Made by a program: the position numbers and the translations under genes. Positions 21,783 to 33,619 of a stretch of DNA of 64,000 nucleotides are shown here, in pieces. The notes beneath the pieces are model-generated. The model worked only from the letters and a program-made list of their open reading frames with translations, was not told where the DNA came from and made no database searches. Origin of the DNA: Trifolium pratense (taxonomy: Eukaryota; Streptophyta; Magnoliopsida; Fabales; Fabaceae); assembly GCF_020283565.1 (NCBI RefSeq), contig NC_060063.1:38278635-38342634 (forward strand). Direction: 5' to 3'. Within the stretch, counting starts at the first letter, position 1. Each line of letters opens with the position of its first letter.

Positions 21783-22142
21783 ATGGAGTTTTCATATTTA
21801 ATCATTTAAGAAATGAACAGTTTTAAAATAGTATTGTAAGATTATAAGATAGTATGTAGTAAAAAATTAATTTAGTTTTAGTTTTAAAATCTCTTCTCTT
21901 CCTTCGGTATTAAACACATAATTTAGTTTTAATTATATTTTCAGAATTTTGCGATTGAAATTTATAATAGTACAAAAATAATTTATAAGATCTAAATTGA
22001 CTCATCTCATATCCGCTCCATTTTTAGACCGATTTTAGACGAGGTAGGCCTAATTGGGGCGGACGGGCCCGCTTTGCCACCCTTAGATGTGCATATGTGT
22101 AAAAGTCTATTTCCCGGTGTTTAGAGACGTGGTCATACACTC

Positions 22143-23016
22143 TAGAGCTGTCAAAACGAGCGGCCCGACCAATTTCGGGCCGGCTCGGTCGGGCTTCGGG
22201 CTTCGTCGGGCCGGGCTAAAAAGCCCGGATAAAAAACGGGCTACCAAAATTAGTGCCCGAGCCCGGCCCGGTACGGGTAGTCGGGCTTTCGGCGGCCCGG
22301 TTTATCTTTTTTTTTTTTATTTTTTATTTACTTTTAGTGCTCATACTCAACTATATAAATAGCATTAATAATTCTCGCGCGTCCTATTTTTTACTCATCC
22401 GCTATAAATATTATATAATTCGCGCGCGCCGTATTTTTACTCATCCCCTATCTACGAGTTTCTTGCGCGCCCTATTTTTACTCATCCACTACCTACGAGT
22501 TTCTCGCGCCCTATTTTTACGCATCCGCTACTTACGAGTTTCTCGCGCGTCATATTTTTACTCATCCGCTACCTAGGACTTTCTCGCGCGCCCTATTTTT
22601 ACTCATCCGCTACTACGAGTTTCTCGCGCGCCCTATTTTTATTCATCCCCTACGTACCAGTTTCTCGCGCGTCCTATTTTTACTCATCCGCTACCTATGA
22701 GTTTCTTGGGTGCCATATTTTTACTCCTGCTACTTAAGTAGCGGACGGTATTTTATAATTTATATTATAAACTAATTTCAAATCATCCGAAACAAATTAT
22801 TTATATTTATATTTTATTTTATTTTTAATTTTAATTTTTTCGGGCTTGCGGACCGCCCGCGGCCCATTCGGGCTAGCCCATATTTTAATCGGGCTTTGTC
22901 GGGCCGGACTAAAAAGCCCGGAAATAATTCGGGCTAGAATTTTCAAGGCCCGAGCCCGGAAAAAAATCGGGTTTGGCGGGCCGGCCCATTCGGGCTAGCC
23001 CATTTTGACACCTCTA
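22143..23016. mobile_element. Non-autonomous hAT element, GC-rich, 874 bp
   Basis: Terminal inverted repeats TAGAGCTGTCAAAACG / TAGAGGTGTCAAAATG and a perfect 8-bp target duplication ATACACTC (22135-22142 and 23017-23024) place it in the hAT superfamily. The subterminal zones are very rich in CGGGCT, GGCCCG and AAAAGCCCGG motifs in both orientations. The middle holds a 41-bp minisatellite. The empty site is seen in unit B near 39220. No transposase is encoded. Confidence 0.93.
22370..22735 (+). repeat. 41-bp minisatellite, about 8-9 units
   Basis: Units read roughly GCGCGCCCTATTTTTACTCA followed by TCCGCTACCTACGAGTTTCTC, with point changes and single-base indels between copies. It lies wholly inside the hAT element. 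The unit shares GTTTCTCG, GCCCTA and CTACTTAAGTAGCGGA with the MITE at 4609-4860. Confidence 0.88.
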
Positions 23017-23024
23017 ATACACTC

Positions 23025-25464
23025 ATACTCACCCTATCCAGGAAACTAATCCGGTTGAAGTCACGCATAGCGACAATAAACATTTTTGTTTTTTTTTGTA
23101 AAAATAAGTAAGACAATCAAATCATGACCTTTTTTTTTGAGTGGATGAAATCATACACGTCCGTCCATATTCATTCCTTAAATCACGCTCATATTTTTTT
23201 ATCATTATATGTAGTACCGACTAGTATTTTTAATTTATGTCCGCAAGTCCTAGTTTAATAATTGATAAAAAAATGTCAAAATTATTAGGTTGAATATTAT
23301 ATCTGATATTCAAACCACGACTCTTTTATTTATGTATATAAATTTATAATTACTTTGTCATTTCGTTTATACGTAAAAAAAACTATATTTCAATTTCTTT
23401 TTGCAAAGTACAAATCTTGTTAATTTAATTTCTGTTGGAGATACCTAAACAGATTTCTTTATCACACAATTTTGTCTTAAATAAGTAATAAATTTCTGTT
23501 GGAGTATAATTAATAGTATAATTAATACTTGCTTTGTCTATATTAGTCTGGATTAAGTGTAGTCGACTTTTTCATGCAGTCGTTTTATAGCCGTGAACGG
23601 TTTAGATAAATACATTCAACAAATAAAGCTTTTAAATCATGATTGTCTGAACTTGATCGGACAGCTATAAATGGTCAGACTGCATGATTGCATCGAAAAT
23701 GCCACTACATGAAATCCAGGTCCGTATTGTTAAAGATTTGGGAAAAAAAATTGTAATTTTTTCACTCAGCTACCTAGTAATTTTTTTTTTAAAAAAAACG
23801 ACACTTTTAAAATGTTGTTATAAAATACTTATGACATAGATTCTTATAAATAATTATTGTTGTCTTAGCCGGTGAATTTAGCTTATTTGGTAGAGACATC
23901 ACATTTTATTTGCAGAGTCAAAATTTGAGCTCAAATAGTTTTTTTTTTTTGGTTTAGTAACTTAATGACTAGAAATTTCACCTTTAAGGTTATAAGGGCG
24001 TGTCCAGAGTTTGAACCCTGACCCTCACGAAAATCCTAAACAGTCTATTTGTTCACCTTAAAGTTGAAATTCTAGCGTAACCAAAAAATAAAAAAAACGT
24101 AAATATATTTTTTATTTTTTTTTATAAAAAAAAACGTATATTATCAATATTTGGACCAGATGTGAGTGAGTCATTGTTAAGTTTAAGTTTAAAACAAACA
24201 CACAACTGTTAATAAGTGTTAAGCAATATATATATTTTTTTACAATGTTAAGCAATATCAGTAATATCATCTGTTGAATAAGATTTGTAAACTTTTTAAA
24301 CTCAATGACTTATTAGATCTGAGAAGTCGTGGTCGATGAAGGGATGGGCAATTACATCAAAAGAAATCGAGGCTTGACTTGAGCAAAACCACAAAAATTA
24401 AAAATTAAAAATTAAAAATTAAAAAAACTGAAGACGGCCAAGTTTCAAAATTGGCAACCTATGTATATCGTTTTCATAATGCTTTCACATTCATTGTCAT
24501 AGAAACGTCGATTCCGTTATTAAATTTGTATCTCTTAGTCTTACCTCATTATCGGACTGAAAACAATATATAGAGTTGAAGTCCATTTGATTTACATGAT
24601 TTTTCTTACATAAAAGGGTCAATGTCTCAAAAAAAAAAAAAAAATAAAGAAACTAAACAAAAGCTCCGAGATATGGAAATGCCGAAAATATTATAAAAAA
24701 TGATATTTCAAAGTTTTTGATGAGGAGCCTCAAAAATATATAAATAAAAAAAGTTTAAGGTTAGACTGAAATTAGCTAACTAAAATTAGTTGATTTGTTT
24801 CCTTGTCGTCAAATATGGTTAATATAAACTTGTCAATTCATGTTCTTGATCAAATCAAAATCCTCCTGTTTACATTGCATTTTCTCGTGATCATGTCAAT
24901 TTAACACCTTTGAATCACTCTTCACTTGAAGATGAGTAACCCCCCGTGTCTTTGAGCTAAATTCATTTTGATGTACATACTCCATATCTCCGCATGAAGC
25001 GTATCATAAGAGCAAATTTTACGGGCAAAGCTACTCACACAAATGTCATTGTTGTCACGAAGAAGCCCTCAACATCATGAGAAATTAACTTAATTTTTAT
25101 GAGCGTCATCACAATATTTGACAATATATATGATTTATTATTTATATGGATGAGTCATCGTATGAAAATAATTGTTGACAAAATTATAAAAAAAATAATA
25201 ATAATTGTTGACAGCGGTGAACATTTTCACACCAACATATATAATGAATTCAATGATCAATGTTGGACTTGAATTAGATCATGGATGGGTTCTTCAATTA
25301 ACATGTTTATGATTGGTCAAATTTGTAAGGGTTTAGTGTCTTTATGTTAATTAATGTCTAAGTGCTATAAATTATGAATTGTTATATAAAAGTAAATTGA
25401 GTTTCATACGTTGAGAATCACAAGCCATATAAAAAGTGTATCCTTGTACATTTTTGTGTGTTCG
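23025..25464. other. AT-rich intergenic with SINE-like remnant
   Basis: No gene is seen. The segment 23040-23490 aligns in patches with 39260-40190 of unit B. At about 23945-24085 a degenerate tRNA-like head (GACTAGAAATTTCACCTT, GTTTGAACCCTGACC) suggests a SINE related to the one at 37435. A short (AAATT)n tract lies at 24395-24425. Confidence 0.6.
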
Positions 25465-25472
25465 CTTGCGGA

Positions 25473-25865
25473 CTATGTAGTATGGGTACTCCTAAAATGG
25501 TGAAGTACCCGTACCGGGTACGTATCAGTACCGAATACTCCATGGTACTCGTATGGTACGCACCGATTCCGTACCCATTTTTATTTGGTTGATTTATGAT
25601 GATGAATACGGAAAAAACATATTGGCTGTTGAAAAATCTCTTAAAATATTAAATTTTTTATTAAATTTCAATTATCTCTCATTTTTTTGAAAATAGTTGA
25701 GACGGTAGACAAAAAAAATTAAATCTTCAAAGCATGATCACTTAAAAATAATTTTTTTAATATTTTATACTAACGTACCCGTACCTTAAATTTTCTAAAA
25801 ATATCGTACCGCGTACCAGTACCGGTACCGGATACCGGTACCGTACCCGTACCTAGGCAACATAG
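25473..25865. mobile_element. hAT-type MITE rich in GTACC
   Basis: About 393 bp with ends CTATGTAGTATGGGTAC / CTATGTTGCCTAGGTAC and subterminal GTACCGGTACC clusters. It is flanked by CTTGCGGA and CTTGCAGA, an 8-bp target duplication with one mismatch. Confidence 0.8.
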
Positions 25866-25919
25866 CTTGCAGATATGTTTCTATTTAGGCAGTGTTTTCT
25901 CTTTTGGAAATGAATTCCT

Positions 25920-26188
25920 TGTTGAGAATCATGGAATGATAGGGATGAAGATCATACTCAAGCAAGATAGAGAGCACAAAAGTATTCATGAGGAAGATAC
26001 TCATAGAAATTCATATTGAATGAATATAGATTGATAAAAAAATGAGTAAAATTTACAATGGAGTAGTTTATTTATAGGACTATTTGGTGTAACTATAACT
26101 CTCTAACTAACTTTCTAATATCCTAATCAACTTGGTAACCCATCAACTAACTCTAATTGATTAATTAAGGGTCTATATATTCTTAACA
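25920..26188 (-). mobile_element. Small copia-type LTR, minus orientation
   Basis: The sequence begins TGTTGAGAATC and ends TTCTTAACA on the plus strand. Read on the minus strand it starts TGTTAAGAATATATAG and contains TATAAATAAAC, like a TATA box. Before its start, TTAGGGAG resembles a polypurine tract. A clear 5-bp target duplication was not found, so it may be the 3' LTR of a truncated copy. Confidence 0.5.
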
Positions 26189-26570
26189 CTCCCTAATACA
26201 ATCCTAAGTTCTCTTATTTATAGAAGTTTGAAAACCGAATATCTTGCATGTATGCCACACGTAAGACACATGTCATTCGAAAACCATTTGCTCCAATTAT
26301 CATTTGCTGTTTGAATTTGAATTTTGGTGGAACTTCCTCCTTTGCTTCTCTTTTCTCTTGTCTTTCAAATCACCCATTTTGATGAATTTTGGTCACTCTG
26401 ACATACTCCAATTGCTTAAAGTGGAAAACACGAACCTCTTATATATTATTCATTTCACAACACAAGAATATGATGAGGATGATATTATGAAGACGAGTCT
26501 ATTATTATAACTTCATATTTTTACAACTCGCCGGTAGAGTTTTTAAGAAAAAAGTCCATGTAGTTTCTTT

Positions 26571-26572
<2 letters not shown>
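26189..26572. other. No gene seen
   Basis: AT-rich spacer between the LTR-like block and the AT microsatellite. A short open frame at 26304-26510 has no recognisable similarity. Confidence 0.5.

Positions 26573-26633
<61 letters not shown>
26573..26633. repeat. (AT)n microsatellite, about 30 units
   Basis: An uninterrupted alternating AT run of about 60 bp, directly left of the MITE at 26635-27028. Confidence 0.97.
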
Positions 26634-27150
<517 letters not shown>

Positions 27151-27546
27151 ACGAGTTTGATTATTATTAATAAATTTGTTTAGTTTTGCTTTTGTAAAAA
27201 AAAAAAAATTAAAGTTATTTAGGTTCACCTTCTGCTTGTCAAACTCATTAAGAATTAGTTATTTATTTACTTGAAACAAGTGATAAATTTAGTTCTAATT
27301 AAAAGTTATTTATAAGATGAATAAAATAAAGTATCCATAAATATATCTCAATTGATAGAGTCATCCCGATATATATGTAAAAATTAATGTTCAAACACGG
27401 AATTCTCCATTTATTCATATAAAAGGTGAACCACTAGGGTAATTACCAAAAAGAAAAAATTACAATACAACCAAGCACCCAAAGCAACACTCAATTATTA
27501 TTCTCATGACACACCATATCCAAAACTAAACCAAGTATACATTTAA

Positions 27547-28756
27547 TCAATAATTAGGATTAGCCAAAACAAAACCCTCAATAGCCTTAAGAAGACCAGT
27601 TCCTTTGCCCTTAGTTTCATCACGAACTGCATCAGATAAAGCTGCATCACCTTTAGTGTGGTATTTCACTGAAATCTTAACAATGGATCCACCATCAGAA
27701 CCAGCCACAACACTTGTCTCAAATTCAACTTTCTCTAAGCTTTCGTCCAACCCTGTTCCTCCAACTAAACTGTAGTTGTATCGCAAGTTTGCCTCATCCA
27801 CTGCTCCTACTTTGTGTAGAATAAAGCTGGTTTTGCCATCTGCAATAATACAACCATAATAGATTAATATGACTTATGCGTTTTTATTAAATACCGTTAA
27901 TTTTGATCTATCTTAACAACAAATATCAAATTATTGTAGATTTTTATAAAATTTAACATATATGATCTATAGGATATAAACTTTCAATCAAACGGTGAAT
28001 TTTATAATATTTGTATTCGTTATAATATTATCGGTGTAACATTACTCAAATGTTACACTAGTGTAATTTGATATATAGTATCTCAATTACATTAGTTCCT
28101 CTCATAGCGTTTATTATAATTTATTTAGGTCTTTCAACTTATTTTAATATGAAACTAGTTTGTTCACTACTAGAAATATTCTTATTTCCTCAGGAATTTC
28201 CGGTTTTCCTGCGACTTTTCCTGCGAATTTACCTAAGGTTTTTGGTTCCCGGCTAATACCTTCTTGGGTAATTGTTTCCTGCGACTTTTGGAATCCTAAG
28301 GTAAATATTAGTGATCAGTATATATATTAAGCTTGGAATTATTATTTTTTTTTTAATATCTTAAGCTTTGGAATTGAATCTAAAACTTTCTGCTTAAAAC
28401 TCACGAAATGTGCTTTAGATCATCAACAAAGCTACTGCAACAAACTTTTGTTACACTTGAATTTAACTTTCTTCTTAACCAGTCATTTAATCAAATTTTT
28501 TTCATAGATTATCTTAGTTAGGGATAATTAATCAAATTATTTAACCAATCAATTTTTGGATATGAACTTAATTACCTTCAACAGCGGTTAGTTTCTTGAT
28601 GGTTCCAGGTCCACCATTTCCTTCAACAATTTCAACACCTTGGATAACCGGAATCACCTTTGGGACGATTTCATCGGCATCTTTTGCAAGAGCTTTGTAT
28701 AGTTTAGGTGGAGCAACAGTTGAAACGAAATCATCTTCAAAAGCAAAAACACCCAT
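27547..28756 (-). CDS. PR-10 / Bet v 1 family protein, copy B
   Basis: Exons 28756-28576 and 27839-27547, with a 736-bp GT-AG intron, encode 157 residues. The first exon, the leader and the TATA region are identical to copy A. The protein differs at only three residues (ANLRYNYS for AKLGYNYS, and [11 protein letters not shown] for [11 protein letters not shown]). The glycine-rich loop GNGGPGT and the C-terminal helix are intact, so it is presumably a functional ligand-binding PR-10 protein of the cytosol. Its intron differs: a foldback-MITE remnant (about 27880-28070) and a CACTA end fragment (28165-28303) occupy the middle. The glycine to arginine change lies in the conserved GYNYS strand and might alter the cavity. 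Confidence 0.93.
27880..28075. mobile_element. Foldback-MITE remnant in intron of PR-10 copy B
   Basis: It contains CTTTCAATCAAACGGTGAAT, GATCTATAGGATATAAAC and GTGTAACATTACTCAAATGT, matching one arm of the elements at 26635 and 39726. Copy A has no such sequence in its intron. Confidence 0.7.
28165..28303. mobile_element. CACTA-type terminus in intron of PR-10 copy B
   Basis: It starts CACTACTAGAAATATTC and has repeated TTTCCTGCGACTTTT motifs, like a CACTA end with subterminal repeats. Only this end is present. Copy A has unrelated sequence between the same flanks. Confidence 0.55.
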
Positions 28757-28814
28757 GATGTATATTAAGATAACTAAAAAGGATTAATATGCAAGAAGAA
28801 AATGGGAGAAGAAG

Positions 28815-28822
28815 TTTATATA
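28815..28822 (-). promoter_or_regulatory. TATA box of PR-10 copy B
   Basis: TATATAAA on the minus strand, at the same spacing from the ATG as in copy A, in an identical context. Confidence 0.7.
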
Positions 28823-28947
28823 ATATGAATACAACTAAATTGGTATGTGATGCGTTTTTTGACATGATGAAGGATGCTATTTATAGGATTTTGGTAGGAC
28901 CTATCTAGTTTGTAAACCTCAATTTATTGTAGCTCAAGTTTGGGTTG

Positions 28948-29138
28948 GATCTGGATTCCCTGCTGTTGGGAATCACACAGTTTCACGCTGTTTTGCATCT
29001 CAGCCATCTATTATCAGATCGGACGGATCAGAACAATTCATTTACAAAATTACTCAAAACGATCACAGCCACACGATTATGATCGGACGGTCCCTAGCTG
29101 TTACAGCGTCCTGCTGTAACAGCAGGAAATCCATTTCC
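28948..29138. mobile_element. Mutator-type MITE in promoter of PR-10 copy B
   Basis: The same family as 6681-6873 (about ten differences in 190 bp) with ends GGATCTGGATTCCCTGCTG / GGAAATGGATTTCCTGCTG. Here the flanks are CAAGTTTG on both sides (the left copy is four bases from the element), not GTTTATTAG as in copy A. Confidence 0.8.
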
Positions 29139-29324
29139 CAAGTTTGTTCAGTGAGGTCGTTGGTGAATGCTGATGCCGAAATTAGTAATATTTTAATATT
29201 ATTACTTATTGGGTCCTTGTTTTTTTTTTTTTTATATATATATAATTTATTGGGTCAATGCTTGTATGTATATGCCGTATAATTTTGACAATATTTAATT
29301 GGGTTGATAAAAACAAAAATGTAT

Positions 29325-29486
29325 AGTATCATAAGTATTAAGTCCTAGCTCAATTGGTGAAAATACTGAAATTATTAGGCCGGACATCATGACTCTCGAG
29401 TTCGAACCCAAGATCTCACAATTATATGTGAATATATGTGAATCTAATTTCAGTAGATTACCATTTCATCTAAGACAAAAAGAAAG
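29325..29486 (+). mobile_element. tRNA-derived SINE with perfect 12-bp target duplication
   Basis: Box A-like CTAGCTCAATTGGTG and box B-like GAGTTCGAACCCAAG form a tRNA-like head. ACAAAAATGTAT stands at both ends (29313-29324 and 29487-29498). Copy A of the duplication has the unoccupied site near 6993-7004. Confidence 0.9.
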
Positions 29487-29498
29487 ACAAAAATGTAT

Positions 29499-29805
29499 GA
29501 AGAACTAGTTTACCATTCGACGACTCAAACTGTGGATTTCAGATTTTTTTCCAATTGTCCCTAAAATAAAAAAAATTACAACAATGTCCTACTTTTCTCC
29601 AAAAGTGTTGTAAGTCCTGCTTTTTAATAATTTCGGCTGCGTCAGTACTTGCGTAAGATGGTTACACTTTCACTTCCATTGTAGTGGAGAAAAACTTTAA
29701 CCGGTGCATGGCCAGTATGTACAGGTGCATGTGCGGAAGATTTGACGAAAATATATTTTGATTATGTTTCAAAATATAGGATATATGTTCTTAGTTTTAA
29801 AGGTT
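29499..29805. other. No gene seen
   Basis: The first 60 bp still match unit A near 7020. The rest shows no gene or clear element. Confidence 0.5.
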
Positions 29806-30043
29806 ATATTTTTCTTTAGATAAAAATTGTTTTATGCATAAAAAAATAAGAATGAAAAAGAAAATAAGGATTTGCCACCAACAACTTCCTAAGGTTTTAG
29901 AGAGAAATAAAATGGGTTGTCTCTTAGTATAATTTTAGGGTTAGGCAAAAGGTTATTGTATTCACCATGAGAAACATTATATCAAATTGGGGAATGGATC
30001 CTCTCCCGTGAGAATCTCACAGGAGGGATTCCAGTGCAAATCT
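29806..30043 (+). repeat. 238-bp direct repeat, left copy, flanking the copia element
   Basis: This block, from ATATTTTTCTTTAGATAAAA to CCAGTGCAAATCT, recurs at 35658-35895 with one base change noticed. The two copies directly border the two LTRs, as a giant target duplication would. Confidence 0.95.
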
Positions 30044-30376
30044 ACCTATAAGTTATTGATACTGCTATTACACTGCAACTTTATATATTACCTCATAATT
30101 AGCTACCGTTACATTGTACCCTTACATATCACCTCATAATTAAGCTACTGTTACATTCTTTCTTTATTATAAATAGCTTGTATAGATACTCAAATAAAGT
30201 ATCATTATTTTTATTGAAATGAGAAAATCTTTCTTACAATTTCTCTTCTTTCTCAATGCAATTGGTACAATTATCATGGTATCAGATTATGCATTCGCTC
30301 CACTCTGTCACTGATTTCTTCTTTAGTTCTTTAATTTTTGTTTTTTTTAATTTTGTCTCTTCAATTTCATTTGTCA

Positions 30377-31324
30377 ATGGAAACTTCCACTTATTCTGAT
30401 TTTGCTACAAACCCTACAAATCCTTACTATTTGCATCCGAATGAAAATCCTGCCGTTGTGCTTGTTACTCCATTGTTAGATGGAAAGAATTATCACTCAT
30501 GGTTGCGATCCATGAAGATTGCCTTACTTTCTAAGAACAAAATGAAATTTGTTGATGGTACTCTTGAACAACCTCGTGTTTCTGATCCTTTATATGATCC
30601 CTGGATTCGATGCAATAGTATGGTTCTTTCATGGATTCAGCGTTCAATTTCTCCCGATATTGCAAAATCTATTATTTGGTTTGATCATGCATCTGCTGTT
30701 TGGAAAGATCTTGAGTTTAGGTTTTCCCATGGGGATATGTTCAAGATTTCTGATCTTCAAGAGGAAATTCTTCGATTACATCAAGGTATCGACATTTCGT
30801 CCTATTATACTCAATTGAAATCACTGTCGGAAGAAATTGAAATTTATCGTCCAGTTAGGGATTGCACTTGTGCAATTCCCTGTTCTTGTGGTGCTGTGGC
30901 TGATATGAAGAAGTACCGCGAGCAAGATTGTGTTCTTAAATTTCTCAAAGGCTTGAATGAGAAGTACTCTCATGTTCGTTCTCAGATAATGATGATGGAG
31001 CCTTTGCCCCCTCTACACAAAGTTTTTTCCTTGGTGTTGCAACAAGAGCGCAATCTTTCTGTCTTCAATACTGTTGATAGCCAAAATGAACTAAGTACAA
31101 TGGCTATGCAGGTTCAATCGACTGACTCCAATTCTCAGCATTCTAAGAATTTTAATTTTGGTTCTGGTAACAGAGGTCGAGGCAAGGGCCGAAGAAATTT
31201 TGGTAGAGGTCAGCATTCTACTCGATATTGTACACATTGTGGAGGGGACAATCACATAATTGACAATTGTTTTTGTCAAGTATGGTTTTCCTCCGGGTTA
31301 TCAGTCAAAAGGTGTTCAATCTAG
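30377..31324 (+). pseudogene. Copia Gag (UBN2 type), frameshifted at its end
   Basis: The protein starts METSTYSDF and has the copia Gag N-terminus (LLDGKNYHSWLRSMKIAL) and the UBN2 middle (YREQDCVLKFLKGLNEKYSH). A basic GRGKGRRNFGRG segment precedes the zinc knuckle C-X2-C-X4-H-X4-C, read as CTHCGGDNHIIDNC. Just after the knuckle, near 31275, the frame changes to the protease frame at 31260-31871. In intact copia elements Gag and Pol are one open frame, so this is a mutation. Confidence 0.88.
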
Positions 31325-31871
31325 CAATGCGAAATCTGTCAATTTAGCTTCTACTACAAATTCAGATTCTTCTCTTGTATCAAGTTCAGCAATGGCTTCA
31401 TCTTTGAATGAGCTTCAATGCCAGTTTCAACAGTTTTTAAAGCTCTTCCAACAACAGACCGAATCCAACCCCACACCTGCATCTGTCAATTCCATCATAT
31501 CCGATCCCGTAGCTCTTAATGCCAATTCCTCTCCAACATATGGTAAGCATTCTGTTACCTGGGTATTAGACTCTAGTGCAACAGACCATATTACCTATTC
31601 CATGCAACATTTCATTTCTTATCACCACCATATCAAATCTGTCCCAATTTCTTTACCAAATGGCAACAAGGTTTGTGCTAACATTGCTGGTAGTATTCGG
31701 ATATTACCACACATTATCATTCACAATGTTCTTTTTGTTCCTCAATTTAACATTAATTTAATTTCTGTTCAAAGACTTGCCAAATCTCTTGATTGCCATT
31801 TTGCATTTTACCTTGACCATTGTTCCATTTTGCAGAATTCCAACCAGAAGATGATTGGTATAGCTAATTAA
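31260..31871 (+). pseudogene. Copia Pol: protease region, altered active site
   Basis: The frame continues Gag (KYGFPPGYQ) and reaches WVLDSSATDHIT, where the retroviral-type aspartic protease motif normally reads D-S/T-G-A. Here the glycine is serine, which should weaken or abolish activity. LPNGNKV and HNVLFVPQFNINLISV are the expected downstream strands. A TAA at 31869, from a frame change, ends it before the GAG-pre-integrase part. Confidence 0.85.
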
Positions 31872-31872
31872 G

Positions 31873-33549
31873 AAGAAGGGAGGATTATATGTCATTGAAA
31901 GTCCTGTTGCTGCTTCTATTTCTTGCAATTTTGTTTCACCATTTTCTGGTTCAAATTCTGGTTTTCCTATTTGTAATGTTGCTTCCCAAGTTGACAAGTC
32001 TTCAAAGCTTTGGCATAATAGGCTTGGACATGTTTCTGACATGATTGATAAATCCATTTCAGTACAATTTCCATTTGTTCCTTTTAAATCTCATTCTACA
32101 CCTTGTGATATATGTCATTATGCTAAACAAAAAAGACTTCCTTTTCCTGATAGCAATACGCGTTCCTCTCACATTTTTGAGTTGCTTCATGCTGATATTT
32201 GGGGCCCTAATGACATAGTTTCTGTAAATGGGCATAAATATTTTTTAACACTTGTTGATGATTTTAGTCGTTTTACATGGATAATTCTCATGAAAAATAA
32301 GACCGAAACCAGAAACCATATCACGAACTTTGTCAATTACATTGAAACTCAATTTCATGCTAAGTTAAAATCCTTAAGAAGTGATAACGGAAATGAGTTT
32401 CGCATGCATGATTTTTTTCTTGCTAAAGGCATTGCTCATCAAAGGTCTTGTGTTGAGACTCCTCAACAAAACGACATTGTTGAAAGGAAACATCAACACA
32501 TCCTTAATGTAGCTCGTGCTCTCTCCTTTCAAGCATTTCTACCATCCAATTTTTGGCATCTTTCTATTTTGCATTCGGTACATCTTATTAACCGGCTTCC
32601 CACTCCTTTTTTACAACACAAGTCTCCCTATGAAGTATTGTTTCAACAACCACCAACTCTTCTTCATCTTCGTACTTTTGGTTGTCTTGCTTTTGCATCC
32701 ACCTTACATAATCACATAACCAAATTCATGCCTAGAGCAAGAAAGACTGTGTTTCTTGGATACAGAGATGGTACTAAAGGTTTCTCATTATATGATCCCT
32801 CTCTCAAGTTGCATGATTTTGAGTCTCCTCCTTACAATGATCCATCTGGTTATCGACGACTCATTGGTCGACTACTCTACCTCACTACCACGAGACCTGA
32901 CATCACATTTGCTGTCCAACAATTGAGTCAGTTTGTATCTAGTCCTCGTGAAGTTCATTTTCAAGCTGCCACTAAAGTGCTTCGATATCTAAAGGCTTCT
33001 CCTGCTAAAGGCCTTTTCTTTTCTTCTTCTTCATCACTCAAACTTTCTGGTTTTTCTGACTCAGATTGGGCTACTTGTGCCATTACTCGCAAATCAATTA
33101 CAGGATATTGTGTTTTTCTTGGTTCCTCTTTGATTTCGTGGAAATCAAAGAAACAATCCACAGTTTCTCGGTCTAGCTCTGAAGCGGAGTATAGAGCTTT
33201 AGCAAGCCTTTCTTGTGAGCTTCAATGGTTGCATTACTTGTTTAAATATTTGGGAATCAAGTTTGATGCTCCTGCTATGGTATATTGTGATAACAAATCG
33301 GCTATTTACCTTGCTCACAATCCTTCTTTCCATGAGCGGACGAAACACATCGAAATAGATTGTCATGTTGTTCGAGAACGCATTCAATCTGGTCTAATTC
33401 ATTTGTTGCCAGTGCCTTCTTCTTCTCAACTAGCAGATGTTCTGACAAAACAATTATCATCTTCTGCATTTGCTGGTTTAATCTCCAAGCTTGGACTCTT
33501 GGACATCCATAGTCCAGCTTGTGGGGGGATATTACCTATAAGTTATTGA
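31873..33549 (+). pseudogene. Copia integrase fused to RNase H, reverse transcriptase deleted
   Basis: The open frame begins with the GAG-pre-integrase domain (LWHNRLGHVS, CDICHYAKQKRLPF) and the integrase core (LLHADIWGPN, LVDDFSRFTWI, SDNGNEF, with D-D-E type residues). At about 32815-32830 (SLKLHD / FESPPYND) the frame jumps to the end of the reverse transcriptase (YRRLIGRLLYLTTTRPDI) and RNase H (SDSDWATCAITRKSITGYC, SSSEAEYRA, YCDNKSAI, RTKHIEID). The palm domain with the YVDD motif is missing. The in-frame deletion leaves a long chimeric frame that cannot support retrotransposition by itself. Confidence 0.9.
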
Positions 33550-33619
33550 TACTGCTATTACACTGCAACTTTATATATTACCTCATAATTAGCTACTGTT
33601 ACATTGTACCCTTACATAT

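Noticed and set aside
22087..22576. Open frames through the CGGGCT-rich region
   Set aside because: They are produced by GC-rich hAT ends and the minisatellite, which contain few stop codons.
29806..30276. The 238-bp block as part of the copia LTR
   Set aside because: The order is block-LTR-internal-LTR-block. The PBS follows 30276 and the PPT precedes 33533, so the blocks lie outside the LTRs.
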